Of a stretch of 64,000 nt of DNA, positions 8,415 through 17,114 are shown piece after piece (position 1 is the first letter of the stretch; each line of letters starts with the position of its first letter). Position numbers and translations under genes: made by a program. Location of the stretch: positions 648,001 to 712,000 of the forward strand of contig NZ_CP011008.1 in the NCBI RefSeq assembly GCF_001578185.1. Direction: 5' to 3'. The notes beneath the pieces are model-generated. The model worked only from the letters and a program-made list of their open reading frames with translations. It was not told the origin of the DNA and searched no databases. Origin of the DNA: Peribacillus simplex. Lineage in GTDB: Bacteria; Bacillota; Bacilli; Bacillales; DSM-1321.

Positions 8415-10355
8415 GTGCGGCCGAGCCTAGGTCGTATCATATAGCGGGTGGGATTCCCGTCGAGTAAGAATTAGCCATTCGCTCGTAGCGAGTCTTGGAG
8501 GGCTAATGGTAACGTTAGTCTTTAAGCGTAGACAGTTAGGTGACGGGCCGAAAGCCAAATGGTTGAAGGGATTGAGCTCCATAATGTTAGTAAATCGAGA
8601 GGGCTGATGCCTTAAGCGCAGCAGAAAGCTACATTTTATTCTTCGTTAAAGGCAAGAAGGATAAAGCCTCTCTGGAGTCAGAGACCTTGGCACGTTATAC
8701 ATTGATATGATGCGGCAACTCGGGAGACCCTTCCGGTCTTTTCTATTTTATTGAAGAGTATGGTGTACAAGCGATAACAAGTAAGGAAACCAAATGCCGT
8801 GTAGGGAGTCGGATAGCAGCGTAGTACCAATGAAGTTGGGTAATGCCGATGGAGGGAAGGCTAGCTACCAGTTATCACCCTTACTAGGGAAACATTTACT
8901 ACACACAGAGGTAGGTATTATAAATGGAAACAAAACTACTAAGGATAGCAGAATTAGCAAAATCCGAGCCTAAAATGAAATTTACATCTCTTGCGCATTT
9001 ATTAAATGAGCAATCGCTAACACAGTGTCATCATGAACTACCTAATAAAAAGGCGACTGGTGTTAACGGAACGACTAAAGAACAATACAGCGAAAACTTG
9101 GAAGAAAATATAAAGGATTTAGTAAGTAGGCTTAAAAGCAAAAGTTATCGCCCTGTTCCAGTAAGAAGGATGTATATCCCAAAACTCAATTCTACCAAGA
9201 AAAGGCCTTTGGGGATACCGGAACATGAGGATAAAATTGTACAAAAAGGCATTACAAAAATACTAAATACTATCTATGAAAATGACTTCCTAGATTGTTC
9301 ATTTGGTTTCCGTCCTAATAGAAATTGCCATGATGCGCTGAAAATACTAAACCATTATATTGAAAAGAAATCAGTAAGTTATGTAGTGGATGTAGATATC
9401 AAGGGTTTCTTTGACAACGTTGACCACAAGTGGATGATGGAGTTCTTGAACCTCCGAGTCTCCGACCCTAACCTACAGAGAATAATCAGCAGGTTTCTTA
9501 AAGGTGGATACATGGAGGAAGGTAAGAAGTACAAAACAGATAACGGTACACCGCAAGGTGGAGTAATATCTCCGATATTAGCGAATGTATATCTCCATTA
9601 CGTTCTCGACTTATGGTTTGAGAAAGTGGTTAGGAAACAATGTAAAGGGCAGGCCTACATAGTAAGATATGCAGATGACTTTGTTTGTTGTTTTCAACAT
9701 AAAAGTGAAGCTCAGCAATTCTTCCATTCAGTAAAGCTTAGATTGAAGAAGTTTAACTTAGAGATAGCCGAGGATAAAACGAAAATTATACCCTTTGGGA
9801 GGTTTGCAGAAAATAATGCAAAGCGAGATGGGAGTAATAAACCGGATACCTTTGATTTCCTAGGGTTTACTCACTATTGCGGGAAAAGCAAACAAGGGAA
9901 ATTTCGAGTGAAACGGAAATCTAGTAATAAGAAAGTCCAAGGTAAACTAAAAGAATCTAAAGAATGGCTGAAGATTAATAGAAATAAAGATATTCATACG
10001 ATCATGGATAGATTTAAACGCTCACTCATAGGTTATTACAACTATTATTGTATGACCGATAACATACAAATGGTTAACAGCTTCAAAGAGAGACTCGAAT
10101 ACTTACTATTTAAATGGCTAAACAGAAGAAGCCAAAGAAAGTCCTTTACATGGGATAAATTTAATCTCTTTCTCCGTAAATATCCACTGCCTTCACCAAG
10201 AATCAAAGTGAATATCTATGAACTAAGAAAAGAGATTAGCTACCTTCTGTAAACGATGACTAGGAGGAGCCGTGTGCGTTAATAGCGCAAGCACGGTTCT
10301 GTGAGGGGGAGGAGTACAATTTACCGTAAGGTAGGAAGGCTCCTTTCTACTCGAC
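8415..10355 (+). mobile_element. Group II intron A, copy 1 (1941 bp)
   Basis: Begins GTGCGGCCGAGCC and ends CTACTCGAC, with an ORF encoded in domain IV. The domain V hairpin lies at about 10265-10310 (GAGCCGTGTGCG ... GCACGGTTCTG). Copy 2 at 48526-50466 has the same length. The 5' flank GGTGCTT and 3' flank TA[C/G]TTC are the same in both, so the retrohoming site is upstream of the hairpin of the terminator repeat. Not of the IIC type. Confidence 0.85.
8924..10252 (+). CDS. Group II intron reverse transcriptase/maturase (intron A copy 1)
   Basis: 442 residues. Reverse transcriptase motifs in order: KRPLGIPEHEDKIVQ, SFGFRPNRNCHDAL, VDVDIKGFFDNVDH (first metal Asp), GTPQGGVISPILANVYLH, VRYADDFVCC (YADD box), then a maturase X domain (YYNYYCMTDN region). 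No HNH endonuclease domain follows, so it probably uses replication-fork or single-stranded targets. It differs from the copy at 49035 at only about four residues. Ribosome site is inside the intron RNA (GAGGTAGG). Confidence 0.92.
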   Translation: METKLLRIAELAKSEPKMKFTSLAHLLNEQSLTQCHHELPNKKATGVNGTTKEQYSENLEENIKDLVSRLKSKSYRPVPVRRMYIPKLNSTKKRPLGIPEHEDKIVQKGITKILNTIYENDFLDCSFGFRPNRNCHDALKILNHYIEKKSVSYVVDVDIKGFFDNVDHKWMMEFLNLRVSDPNLQRIISRFLKGGYMEEGKKYKTDNGTPQGGVISPILANVYLHYVLDLWFEKVVRKQCKGQAYIVRYADDFVCCFQHKSEAQQFFHSVKLRLKKFNLEIAEDKTKIIPFGRFAENNAKRDGSNKPDTFDFLGFTHYCGKSKQGKFRVKRKSSNKKVQGKLKESKEWLKINRNKDIHTIMDRFKRSLIGYYNYYCMTDNIQMVNSFKERLEYLLFKWLNRRSQRKSFTWDKFNLFLRKYPLPSPRIKVNIYELRKEISYLL

Positions 10356-10427
10356 TACTTCTATATGGGGCTGGAAACAGCTCCATTTTCTTATGGAATT
10401 ATCGGGGCAGGATAGTTCCATTAGAAA

Positions 10428-10456
10428 TCAAAAAAAGAAAATTGTACGTTTAGGCA
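10428..10456. repeat. Solo end of the 343-bp MITE family
   Basis: TCAAAAAAAGAAAATTGTAC and the next bases match the inner part of the MITE end at 5097-5120, including the following GTTTAG. No other end is near. Confidence 0.5.
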
Positions 10457-10471
10457 ATTTGGACACATTCT

Positions 10472-10503
10472 AACCGGTTCCCTGTACCTTAAGGAACCGG
10501 TTT
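10472..10503. terminator. Strong hairpin, possible terminator
   Basis: AACCGGTTCC and GGAACCGGTT pair perfectly around an 11-nt loop. The T-run after it is poor. It insulates the intron A repeat from the gene at 10700. Confidence 0.5.
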
Positions 10504-10699
10504 ATCAATTTACTGCTTTTTTATGGGTTTTTGTCTCCTAATGGCCTTAAATTATTAAATTCGTTTTTTGATTTAGGTTCCGTACATAACCACCTACTAA
10601 AGTGATATTTTACCTAATTTTACAATAATAGCTTTTAATTAATTACATAAAATGGTATTTTAGGTATGCTGTTTAATATTTTTTAAAGGGGGATACGTA

Positions 10700-11794
10700 A
10701 TGAAAAATATTGTAAAAATGGATAATGAAAATTTAATTATGAATGGTGATTTCGAACAAAACTTTACAGAGTGGCAAGTAGAAGGTCCATCAGGAGAACA
10801 GATTATTAATTCGGGTGCAAATAAATTTTTAAGGCTTAGTTCATTAGGACGAATCTCTCAGGAAGTCACAATTACGCCAAATAAAACTTATACACTAAGT
10901 TTCAATACACAAGCTCTTTATGTAGGCGGGAAATCAAATGTGACAGTAGGTACAAATGATACAGGAAATTTATTTGATGAGCATTATGAAAATAATCAAA
11001 TGGAATCCAGAGAAATTATCTTTAAAGCTGGCTCAAATGATACTTCACTTAAACTTACTTTACACTGTAGTGGTGGGGAAGCAAGGTTCGATAACATAGT
11101 TTTAGCACAAGATGTTCCAACAGTAAGTAGTGCCTATGTATATAGTGGAGGATACATTGCAATAAATTTTTCAGTACCTTTAAGTGATCAAACTACATTT
11201 ACGATGTATGTGAACGGGGAAAGAAGAAGAGCTATGACATTTGATATTGGACGCAAATACTGGCGTGGTGATGTTTCATTTTGGGGAGGTACTTGGGCGG
11301 AAGCTAAAGACTCTAACACAAGATTTACATTAAAAACTATGATAGGTGATACAGAACAAACTTTAATTGAATTTAATGGTGTTAGCTCACATGATGTGGC
11401 GATTAAGGAAGACATAGCATTTGATCCGTTAAACTATGAATCAATTAAGAAAAAGGGAATAAAAATTGAAACAAAAGCACAACAATTAGTAGCAACTGTA
11501 TTATCACAACCGGGACCTTTAGAAGGGCAGAAAAATCGTTCAAGTGGAAATTTTAGCACTGAAAGTCTTCCATCAGGAACAAAATATTTAAGATGGGAAA
11601 TCGAAGGGGGAGGAGATCCAGACTTTATAAGTTTCAATGTAATGGAAGACAAATCTGCAGCAGTAGATCCAGTTCATTTTACTGGTGTACTAAGTGGAAA
11701 TCGAACAAATGTAGTATCAAAAAGATCACTTTATATTGCAAATCCTAGTAATGCTTCTGGACCATTTACTGTAAGTGTATATGCTATTTTTTAA
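10700..11794 (+). CDS. Unrecognised protein with a carbohydrate-binding-module-like N-terminus
   Basis: 364 residues, beta-rich. Residues about 12-134 start LIMNGDFEQNFTEWQ and end ARFDNIVL, the pattern of CBM4/9-type jelly rolls. Residues about 140-235 and 255-364 look like two further beta domains; I do not recognise them. There is no signal peptide, membrane segment or cysteine-rich region. A cytoplasmic beta-sandwich protein with a binding module in a Bacillus suggests a spore-surface, crystal/toxin-like or mother-cell product, but that is only inference. ATG 10700 follows AAAGGGGG. It is monocistronic, followed by a terminator repeat. Confidence 0.6.
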   Translation: MKNIVKMDNENLIMNGDFEQNFTEWQVEGPSGEQIINSGANKFLRLSSLGRISQEVTITPNKTYTLSFNTQALYVGGKSNVTVGTNDTGNLFDEHYENNQMESREIIFKAGSNDTSLKLTLHCSGGEARFDNIVLAQDVPTVSSAYVYSGGYIAINFSVPLSDQTTFTMYVNGERRRAMTFDIGRKYWRGDVSFWGGTWAEAKDSNTRFTLKTMIGDTEQTLIEFNGVSSHDVAIKEDIAFDPLNYESIKKKGIKIETKAQQLVATVLSQPGPLEGQKNRSSGNFSTESLPSGTKYLRWEIEGGGDPDFISFNVMEDKSAAVDPVHFTGVLSGNRTNVVSKRSLYIANPSNASGPFTVSVYAIF

Positions 11795-11875
11795 TAGTAT
11801 GCTTTTTTAGCACACCTTACCAGAAGAAGAGGTTCGAATATTAAAAAATCACAAATAATAAACTTATGCCTTAAA

Positions 11876-11928
11876 GAACTAACGGGTGCTTAGCTCAAGA
11901 ACGAAGCTGTCTTTAAGGCAGCTTTTTC
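11876..11928 (+). repeat. Terminator repeat, left part, next to a truncated IIC intron
   Basis: GAACTAACGGGTGC through the hairpin AGCTGTCTTTAAGGCAGCT and TTTTC, then the intron starts at 11929. The right arm of this copy is lost together with the intron's 3' part. Confidence 0.75.
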
Positions 11929-12523
11929 GTGCGCCCGGCATGGGTGCAATCTATAGGGTGGAAGTCCCGAATCATGAAGGCAGTAGTAGTGGTTAGCTTA
12001 ATGCAAGGGTGTCCACGGTGACGTGGAATCTGAAGGAAGCAAGCGGCAAACCTCCGGTCTGAGGAACACGAACTTCATATAAGGCTAGGTATCATTGGAT
12101 GAGTTTGCGAAACAAAACAAAGTCCTTACTGCCGAAGGTGGTACAGAGTAAATGAAGCAGATAGATGGAGGGAAAGATTGCACTCTTACCCGGGGAGGTC
12201 TGATGACAGCCAAGTACACTTGGTAACCTTTCCAGTGATGGACAGCTGAATCATCAGAAGTCAGCAGAGGTCATAGTACTTGTCTACTCGAGAAGACAAG
12301 GAAGGACCGAACAGATTAAGGAGGATGAATACTAGGCGTTCGTTATCTGTGAAGAAGCAAACAATTCCTAACGGAACTTATTTGAAGGAAGAAGTGGTGA
12401 ATACACGGGGAACTTCAAAAGGGTGGAGCAGATAAAGGCACAAATAGACTATTTATCCACGTAGAAAGGATATCAACGATGTTAATGGAACAGATACTAG
12501 AGAGGGAAAACTTAATACAGGCA
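11929..12523 (+). mobile_element. Group IIC intron, 5' fragment
   Basis: Identical or nearly so to the first 595 bp of the full introns at 28418 and 34293, from GTGCGCCCGGCATGGGTGC through domains I-III and into the first 15 codons of the maturase gene (ATG at 12479). It breaks off after ACAGGCA. A deletion or aborted reverse transcription product would not keep the 5' end, so a later deletion is likelier. Confidence 0.9.
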
Positions 12524-12533
12524 CAGGAATCAG

Positions 12534-12564
12534 CAAAAAACCCACCTCATGGTGACGTGGGTTT
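12534..12564 (-). terminator. Terminator reading leftwards
   Basis: On the minus strand AAACCCACGTCACCATGAGG then TGGGTTTTTTG: a good stem with a T-run. It lies 96 bp past the end of the minus-strand small membrane protein gene. Confidence 0.65.
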
Positions 12565-12660
12565 AGAATATAAGGTTATCTTTTTACTTTCGTGGCACCT
12601 TCATACACAGAATTAACTATTATATCGTGATTTCTCCTGAATCAGGTCCTAAGTAATTCT

Positions 12661-12876
12661 TTAGAAGAAGTATTCCAAACTTAAACTCAAAAGAAAATAC
12701 AATGTGGCTGACAATACAAAAGCGAGGACTGTACCTACACCAGCACGTGCTAGATATAGTTTAACGCTACTTGATTGATATTTAGCAAACTTTAGCTTCT
12801 GCACATATTCTAAAACAATAAAAATCGAGGCGACTGTAATAAAAATAGCGAGAATGCTACTCATTACTGTGACCAA
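12661..12876 (-). CDS. Small membrane protein, unknown
   Basis: 71 codons from TTG 12876, or 67 from ATG 12864. Two hydrophobic helices: about 5-25 (SSILAIFITVASIFIVLEYV) and about 46-68. Basic residues between them. No family recognised. Support for a real gene is its hydrophobic pattern and the leftward terminator after it; the ribosome site is weak. Confidence 0.4.
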   Translation of the reverse strand: MVTVMSSILAIFITVASIFIVLEYVQKLKFAKYQSSSVKLYLARAGVGTVLAFVLSATLYFLLSLSLEYFF

Positions 12877-12888
12877 ACTTTTAGTAGG

Positions 12889-13041
12889 ATGAAATTTGAA
12901 TTAAATCTGAAAACCTTAAAACGGCTGCTCCGGCAAGTCCTTATCATGCTATTACTCGGCTTAACGATCGTTAACTTTGATTGGATTAAAATAGAATTAG
13001 GTGGGTTAACCCTACCTCTGCCTTTAGGCAAGAATTTATGA
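12889..13041 (+). CDS. Small single-helix protein, unknown
   Basis: 50 codons from ATG 12889. A basic amphipathic start (MKFELNLKTLKRLLRQ), one hydrophobic helix (VLIMLLLGLTIVNF) and a short polar end. It is divergent from the gene at 12661. The stretch AGTAGGATG gives a poor ribosome site because of its spacing. It could be chance or a truncated gene. Confidence 0.3.
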   Translation: MKFELNLKTLKRLLRQVLIMLLLGLTIVNFDWIKIELGGLTLPLPLGKNL

Positions 13042-13343
13042 CCTTCTGTATTTTAAATCAAATAGGTAAATGTAAGCCAAAATGAAATTTCGCTGTAGAG
13101 CGTTTCTCAGCATCACATTATTTAAAAAAGTAGTGTTTTTGTCTGGTAAAAGGTATGTTTTCACTTTCAGTTAGGTTTGCGATTAGCTTTTATTTATAAC
13201 CTGACGCTACCCCGAAGATAACAAAGTCGCTATACTACCTGCCGATAGTATAGCGACTTTTGGAAATTGAAAGATATTGAATTGTTTATACTGCGAGTTA
13301 ACGAAGAAGTTAGCAGAGTAAACCAATTTATCATTTCAGTTTA
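13042..13343. other. Intergenic stretch with a strong hairpin
   Basis: No convincing gene. Contains the hairpin at 13223-13261 (AAAGTCGCTATACT pairing with AGTATAGCGACTTT), which lies just past the minus-strand ahpF fragment and can work as its terminator in either direction. Confidence 0.5.
13223..13261. terminator. Bidirectional terminator near ahpF fragment
   Basis: A perfect 14-bp stem with a 10-nt loop and T/A-rich flanks; it ends about 80 bp from the last codon of the ahpF remnant on the minus strand. Confidence 0.7.
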
Positions 13344-13520
13344 TTAATTTCGGATTAGGTAATCAAATGCGCCAAGAGATGCGTTTGCTCCTGATCCCAT
13401 TGAAATAATGATTTGTTTGTATGGGTTATTTGTACAGTCGCCTGCAGCAAATACGCCAGGTACGTTTATAGAACCGTGCTTATCTGTAACGATCTCACCA
13501 AATGGAGTGCGTCTGTAAAT
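13344..13520 (-). pseudogene. ahpF: ahpF-like, C-terminal fragment
   Basis: The minus-strand frame encodes the last 58 residues of an AhpF/thioredoxin-reductase-type flavoprotein: [13 protein letters not shown], then [17 protein letters not shown] (the conserved FAD-binding GD motif) and [16 protein letters not shown]. Everything upstream is missing. At about 13521 the sequence changes abruptly to a plus-strand acetyltransferase piece. Confidence 0.85.
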
Positions 13521-13739
13521 CATGCAACTGATCCACAAGCTAGAAAAGAAGGTTTCGAGATAGCTGCACCTGTTAATATTGCTAACAACGTTTGGGTTGG
13601 AGGAAATACAGTAATCAATATGGGGGTTTCTATTGGTGAAAATAGTATTATTGGTTCAGGAAGTGTTGTGACAAAAGATATTCCAGCTAATGTTATTGCG
13701 GTGGGCAATCCCTGTAGAGTAATTAAAACGATAGGATAA
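13521..13739 (+). pseudogene. Sugar O-acetyltransferase (maa-like), C-terminal fragment
   Basis: About 72 residues of a left-handed beta-helix acetyltransferase: [32 protein letters not shown] and [20 protein letters not shown]. This is the end of maltose/galactoside O-acetyltransferases, with the hexapeptide repeats. The N-terminal half and start are gone; the piece abuts the ahpF fragment. Confidence 0.85.
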
Positions 13740-13925
13740 TTTTTTGGTATAGCCATAGGATGAATATACATTTAATATATTAGACCTGTAAAAAGAATCC
13801 TATATATCTGAACTATACCCCGAATTATGGACACAGTAAAAAAAGTCCCTTATTCGGGGTTTTCTATGTCCTTTTTCTAGAACCCCGTTTATAATCATTT
13901 CAGATATAGGGCGGAGGAAATCAAA

Positions 13926-14354
13926 ATGAGTAAGATTTATTTTAATGAATTTCAAATAAAGGAATTAGAGAATAATCCACATGTGAAACAGGTTTCAGAT
14001 CGTTCGATTGCTTATCATCCAGACTTTAAGGTAAAGGCTATTAAAGAGAATCAAGCTGGTAAATCACCTACCCAAATCTTTATTGAACATGGCTTTGAGT
14101 TAGAGATGATTGGATCGGATAAACCAAAAGGCTGCTTAAAACGTTGGAGAAAAACGTTTGAACAATATGGCGAGGATGGCTTCTATACAGAGCGACGTGG
14201 GAAAGGAAGTCCAGGAAGACCAAAATCCAAGGAGTATTCGCAGGAAGATCAGTTAAAAAAGGCTGAAGCTCGTATTAAATATTTAGAGGCTGAACTTGAA
14301 TTTCTAAAAAAGTTAGACGAACTCGAAAGGCAGGCTTCGAAGAAGAGAAAATGA
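13926..14354 (+). CDS. IS3-family transposase OrfA (second type)
   Basis: 142 residues, longer than the usual OrfA, with two helix-turn-helix-like regions (KVKAIKENQAGKSPTQIFIEHGF and the CLKRWRKTFEQYG part) and a C-terminal coiled coil (LKKAEARIKYLEAELEFLKK). ATG 13926 follows GGAGGAAAT. The stop overlaps the orfB start by ATGA. Confidence 0.85.
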   Translation: MSKIYFNEFQIKELENNPHVKQVSDRSIAYHPDFKVKAIKENQAGKSPTQIFIEHGFELEMIGSDKPKGCLKRWRKTFEQYGEDGFYTERRGKGSPGRPKSKEYSQEDQLKKAEARIKYLEAELEFLKKLDELERQASKKRK

Positions 14355-15256
14355 CAACGAGTGAAAAATTCACGTTAATTGAACAAATCATTCGCCAATA
14401 TAATCTTACCAATATGGTCCGTTATTTTTGTGAAATGGCCGAAGTCAGTCGTAGTGGATATTATGCTTGGATACATGCTGAAAGGATTCGATTGACTCAC
14501 GAGAAGAAAGATTCGCAGGATTATGAACTTATTAAGGAAGTATTTGAGGCCAAGAAGAAAAAAGCAGGTGCCCTCACCATCAAAATGATTTTAGAGAATA
14601 AGTATTTTGTCACGATGAACCATAAAAAGATTCGAAGGCTTATGCATAAATTCAATCTTAAAGCCATAATTCGTCAAGCGAAACCTTATAAGAAATTAGC
14701 GAAAGCCACTCATGAGCATAAGGCCGTTCCAAACCACTTAAACAGGAATTTTAACCAAGGAGAACCGAGGAAAATTCTCCTTACAGATATTACTTACGTT
14801 TATTATGGTTCTGGACAACCAGCTTATCTTTCTTGTGTCAAAGATGCTGTTACACGAGAAATCATCGCTTTTCACTTATCTAGAAGTCTCAAGATGGGGA
14901 TTGTCTATCACACATTGGAGAAGCTCTCTGATTCCCTAAATGATCTGATTCATCCTGAAGCGATCATTCATTCAGACCAAGGCGTTCATTATACACACCC
15001 TGAGTTCCAGCGCCGAGTGAAAGAACTAGGGCTGAAACAATCCATGTCCCGAAAGGGAAACTGTTGGGACAATGCCCCTATGGAATCATTCTTTGGCCAT
15101 TTTAAAGATGAAGTGGATTATTTGGAGTGTCAAACTTTTGATGAGTTACACCAATTAATTGAAGAATATATGGAAGATTACAATACAAATCGTTACCAAT
15201 GGAGCCTAAATAGAATGACTCCCGCACAATACGGGAGTCAACTATTAGCTGCTTAA
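14351..15256 (+). CDS. IS3-family transposase OrfB (second type, DDE)
   Basis: 301 residues. Triad: D in LLTDITYVYYG, D in IHSDQGVHYT and E in APMESFFGHFKDE, then the NRYQWSLNRMTPAQY end common to this branch. It starts at an ATG overlapping OrfA by 4 bp, so coupling or frameshift joins the two proteins. Confidence 0.9.
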   Translation: MTTSEKFTLIEQIIRQYNLTNMVRYFCEMAEVSRSGYYAWIHAERIRLTHEKKDSQDYELIKEVFEAKKKKAGALTIKMILENKYFVTMNHKKIRRLMHKFNLKAIIRQAKPYKKLAKATHEHKAVPNHLNRNFNQGEPRKILLTDITYVYYGSGQPAYLSCVKDAVTREIIAFHLSRSLKMGIVYHTLEKLSDSLNDLIHPEAIIHSDQGVHYTHPEFQRRVKELGLKQSMSRKGNCWDNAPMESFFGHFKDEVDYLECQTFDELHQLIEEYMEDYNTNRYQWSLNRMTPAQYGSQLLAA

Positions 15257-15362
15257 TTTATAGGTCTTTTTTTAAGACTGTCCATTTTGAAGGGCACAGT
15301 TCAATCCTTTAGGATTCTTTTTCTTCCGAAGAGTCAACAACTTTTGTATGAACTTTCTATAT

Positions 15363-15680
15363 CATTTGATGTTAAAACTAGATTTTTTAGTATGGTTGTT
15401 TACTAAAGCTTCTCCAGCACTTACCCCTACAATGACAGTGTTTTGTTTTGCTATGTCCTTTAATATTATGTCATAAGTCAGCTCCACTTTTTTTCATATT
15501 ATACTGCAAATAAAACGGATTTCCTCTGTTGAAATAGATTACATTATATTTCTCAAGTAGTTCTGGTTTGTCGAATTCTATATCATTAAAATCAACCTTC
15601 TTAAATCCATACCCTAAAAGGTCTTCTTTTGCTTTCATTGCGAATCTATTATTTTGTTTTTTTATGAGAAGCTGTAGTAA
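15363..15680 (-). pseudogene. Peptidase E (S51)-like remnant
   Basis: On the minus strand the frame encodes QNNRFAMKAKEDLLGYG, then VIYFNRGNPFYLQYNMKKSG. After a frameshift near 15475 it continues with GVSAGEALVNNH, where the Ser of the SAG motif is the nucleophile of the S51 dipeptidase family. No complete frame remains. Confidence 0.6.
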
Positions 15681-15821
15681 TAATTGTTGCTTTTAGCTTA
15701 CTAAATCTCTATCAATTAGTTGGCAAAAATTGTTACTTAATTAAATCTGTAAAAAATCCATTAAAAGTTAATAAAATCTTAGTCATTCAAATCAACCTCT
15801 TTTATTTAATATACTTTTATA
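15681..15821. other. Intergenic, no gene seen
   Basis: AT-rich sequence without a convincing frame, probably degraded upstream sequence of the peptidase remnant. Confidence 0.3.
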
Positions 15822-15885
15822 TGTTCCCAGTAAAACCCTTTAGTGCCATACCTCAGCATCCCTCCTGTAAAGCACCCGTTTAACA
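15822..15885 (-). repeat. Terminator repeat, minus orientation, degenerate
   Basis: Reverse complement reads AACGGGTGCTTTACAGG ... TATGGCACTAAAGGG. It is the only copy found in the minus orientation, and it also lies on the 3' side of nothing obvious except the peptidase remnant region. Confidence 0.5.
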
Positions 15886-16127
15886 AACACCATCTCTTCT
15901 ATTGCACATATTCATATTAAATATGAGATTATACCGCGTGTGAAAATTTATCTATATTTGTAAATTTAATATAATATATGAAAAAATATGTTTTTCTGTC
16001 TTTTTCTGTATGTTCATGTAGTTCCTATTGTAAATTAAAGATACGTTCTTGCTAGAGAGAATGTATGAGAGCGCGCTTAACAACGCTTTAAGTGGATCTG
16101 TGAAAAATTATTAGGGGAGGCTATATA

Positions 16128-17114
16128 TTGGCAAGTTATGAATACCACAATTTTTCTAGTGAAGTGAGAGAAAAATTAAGACCATTGTATAAGTCAAATA
16201 ACTACAGAGGAATAATCGGAATCTTGTATGACTACTTTATAATTGGATTATCTATATTTTTAGGAGAATACAGTATATGGTTTTATTTACTATCTGTATT
16301 TATAATTGGATCTAGACAAAGAGCTTTAGCAACAATACTTCATGATGCTTCACATCTATGTTTGTCTAAAAGCCGAAAGCTGAATTACATATTAGGAACG
16401 TACTTTTCAGGCTATCTGATTGGACAAGAATTTAATATATATAAAGATTCCCATGTTAAAGGACATCACACCCATTTAGGAGATCCAAATAAAGATCCTG
16501 ATTATCAATACCATATAGATGCAGGGTTGTATAAGTTACGAAATAGCAATCATTTTCTCATTAAATATGTATTAAGACCCTTATTTTTATTAAACATTCT
16601 GAGCTACGCTTATTACGTTTTTAAATACAGAATGTTACAATTAAAACAATATCCTAAGCAATTTACTGCTATGGCAGTAATGTGGATTACAATAATTGGT
16701 GTACTAGCATACTTTGACTCTTTAAAATATCTCCTTCTTTATTGGATTATTCCGTATTTCACGTCTTTTATGGTTATTGGCTGGTTTATTGAAATAGCAG
16801 AGCACTATCCATTAGTATTAGATAATAAAAAGAGTATTAAAATGACCCGTAATAGATATAGTCATTGGATTGAAGCTTTCTTTCTAAGTATTCATGCAGA
16901 AAATTACCATTTGACTCATCATCTTCAAGCTAGTATTCCTTATTGGAATATTGCCAAAGCACATAAAATTATGATGAAGGATAAAATGTATAGAGAACTA
17001 AATAAAAAAATGGGAGGGGTTTTTATTTCTTCTAACTCTAATCCACCATTAATTTTCGATTTAATCAAGAATAACAAACTACCTATTATAAAAGCATCAA
17101 GGAAAAGCGCATGA
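16128..17114 (+). CDS. Membrane fatty-acid desaturase family protein
   Basis: 328 residues from TTG 16128, which follows AGGGGAGG with good spacing. The three histidine boxes of di-iron desaturases/hydroxylases are present: HDASH (about 69-73), HVKGHHTH (about 108-115) and HLTHH (about 260-264), plus an extra EIAEHYP. Four or so hydrophobic helices lie between them. The gene overlaps the next one by ATGA, so the two are translated together. The substrate may be a lipid or a small secondary metabolite. Expected site: cytoplasmic membrane. Confidence 0.85.
   Translation: MASYEYHNFSSEVREKLRPLYKSNNYRGIIGILYDYFIIGLSIFLGEYSIWFYLLSVFIIGSRQRALATILHDASHLCLSKSRKLNYILGTYFSGYLIGQEFNIYKDSHVKGHHTHLGDPNKDPDYQYHIDAGLYKLRNSNHFLIKYVLRPLFLLNILSYAYYVFKYRMLQLKQYPKQFTAMAVMWITIIGVLAYFDSLKYLLLYWIIPYFTSFMVIGWFIEIAEHYPLVLDNKKSIKMTRNRYSHWIEAFFLSIHAENYHLTHHLQASIPYWNIAKAHKIMMKDKMYRELNKKMGGVFISSNSNPPLIFDLIKNNKLPIIKASRKSA

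Larger units (their letters stand above)
8399..10419 (+). repeat. Terminator repeat, split by group II intron A
   Basis: Left piece GAACTAAAAGGTGCTT (8399-8414) and right piece from TACTTCTATATGGGGCTGG to GGCAGGATAGTTCC (10356-10419). Joined, they restore a copy nearly identical to the unsplit repeat at 52629-52711, including the GGGGCTGGAAACAGCTCC hairpin. Confidence 0.75.
13809..15303 (+). mobile_element. IS3-family insertion sequence (second type)
   Basis: Ends TGAACTATACCCC...GGACAC at 13809 and the matching inverted end ...GGGCACAGTTCA at 15303, flanked by the 3-bp duplication ATC (13806-13808, 15304-15306). It carries two overlapping genes and looks complete. It differs from the IS3 element at 5686. 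Confidence 0.85.
13790..15322 (+). terminator. maa terminator split by an IS3 element
   Basis: AAAAAGAATCC(TA) at 13790-13802 and (T)AGGATTCTTTTT at 15310-15322 are the two arms of one hairpin with its T-run. The IS3 element lies in the loop and duplicated ATC. Confidence 0.75.
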
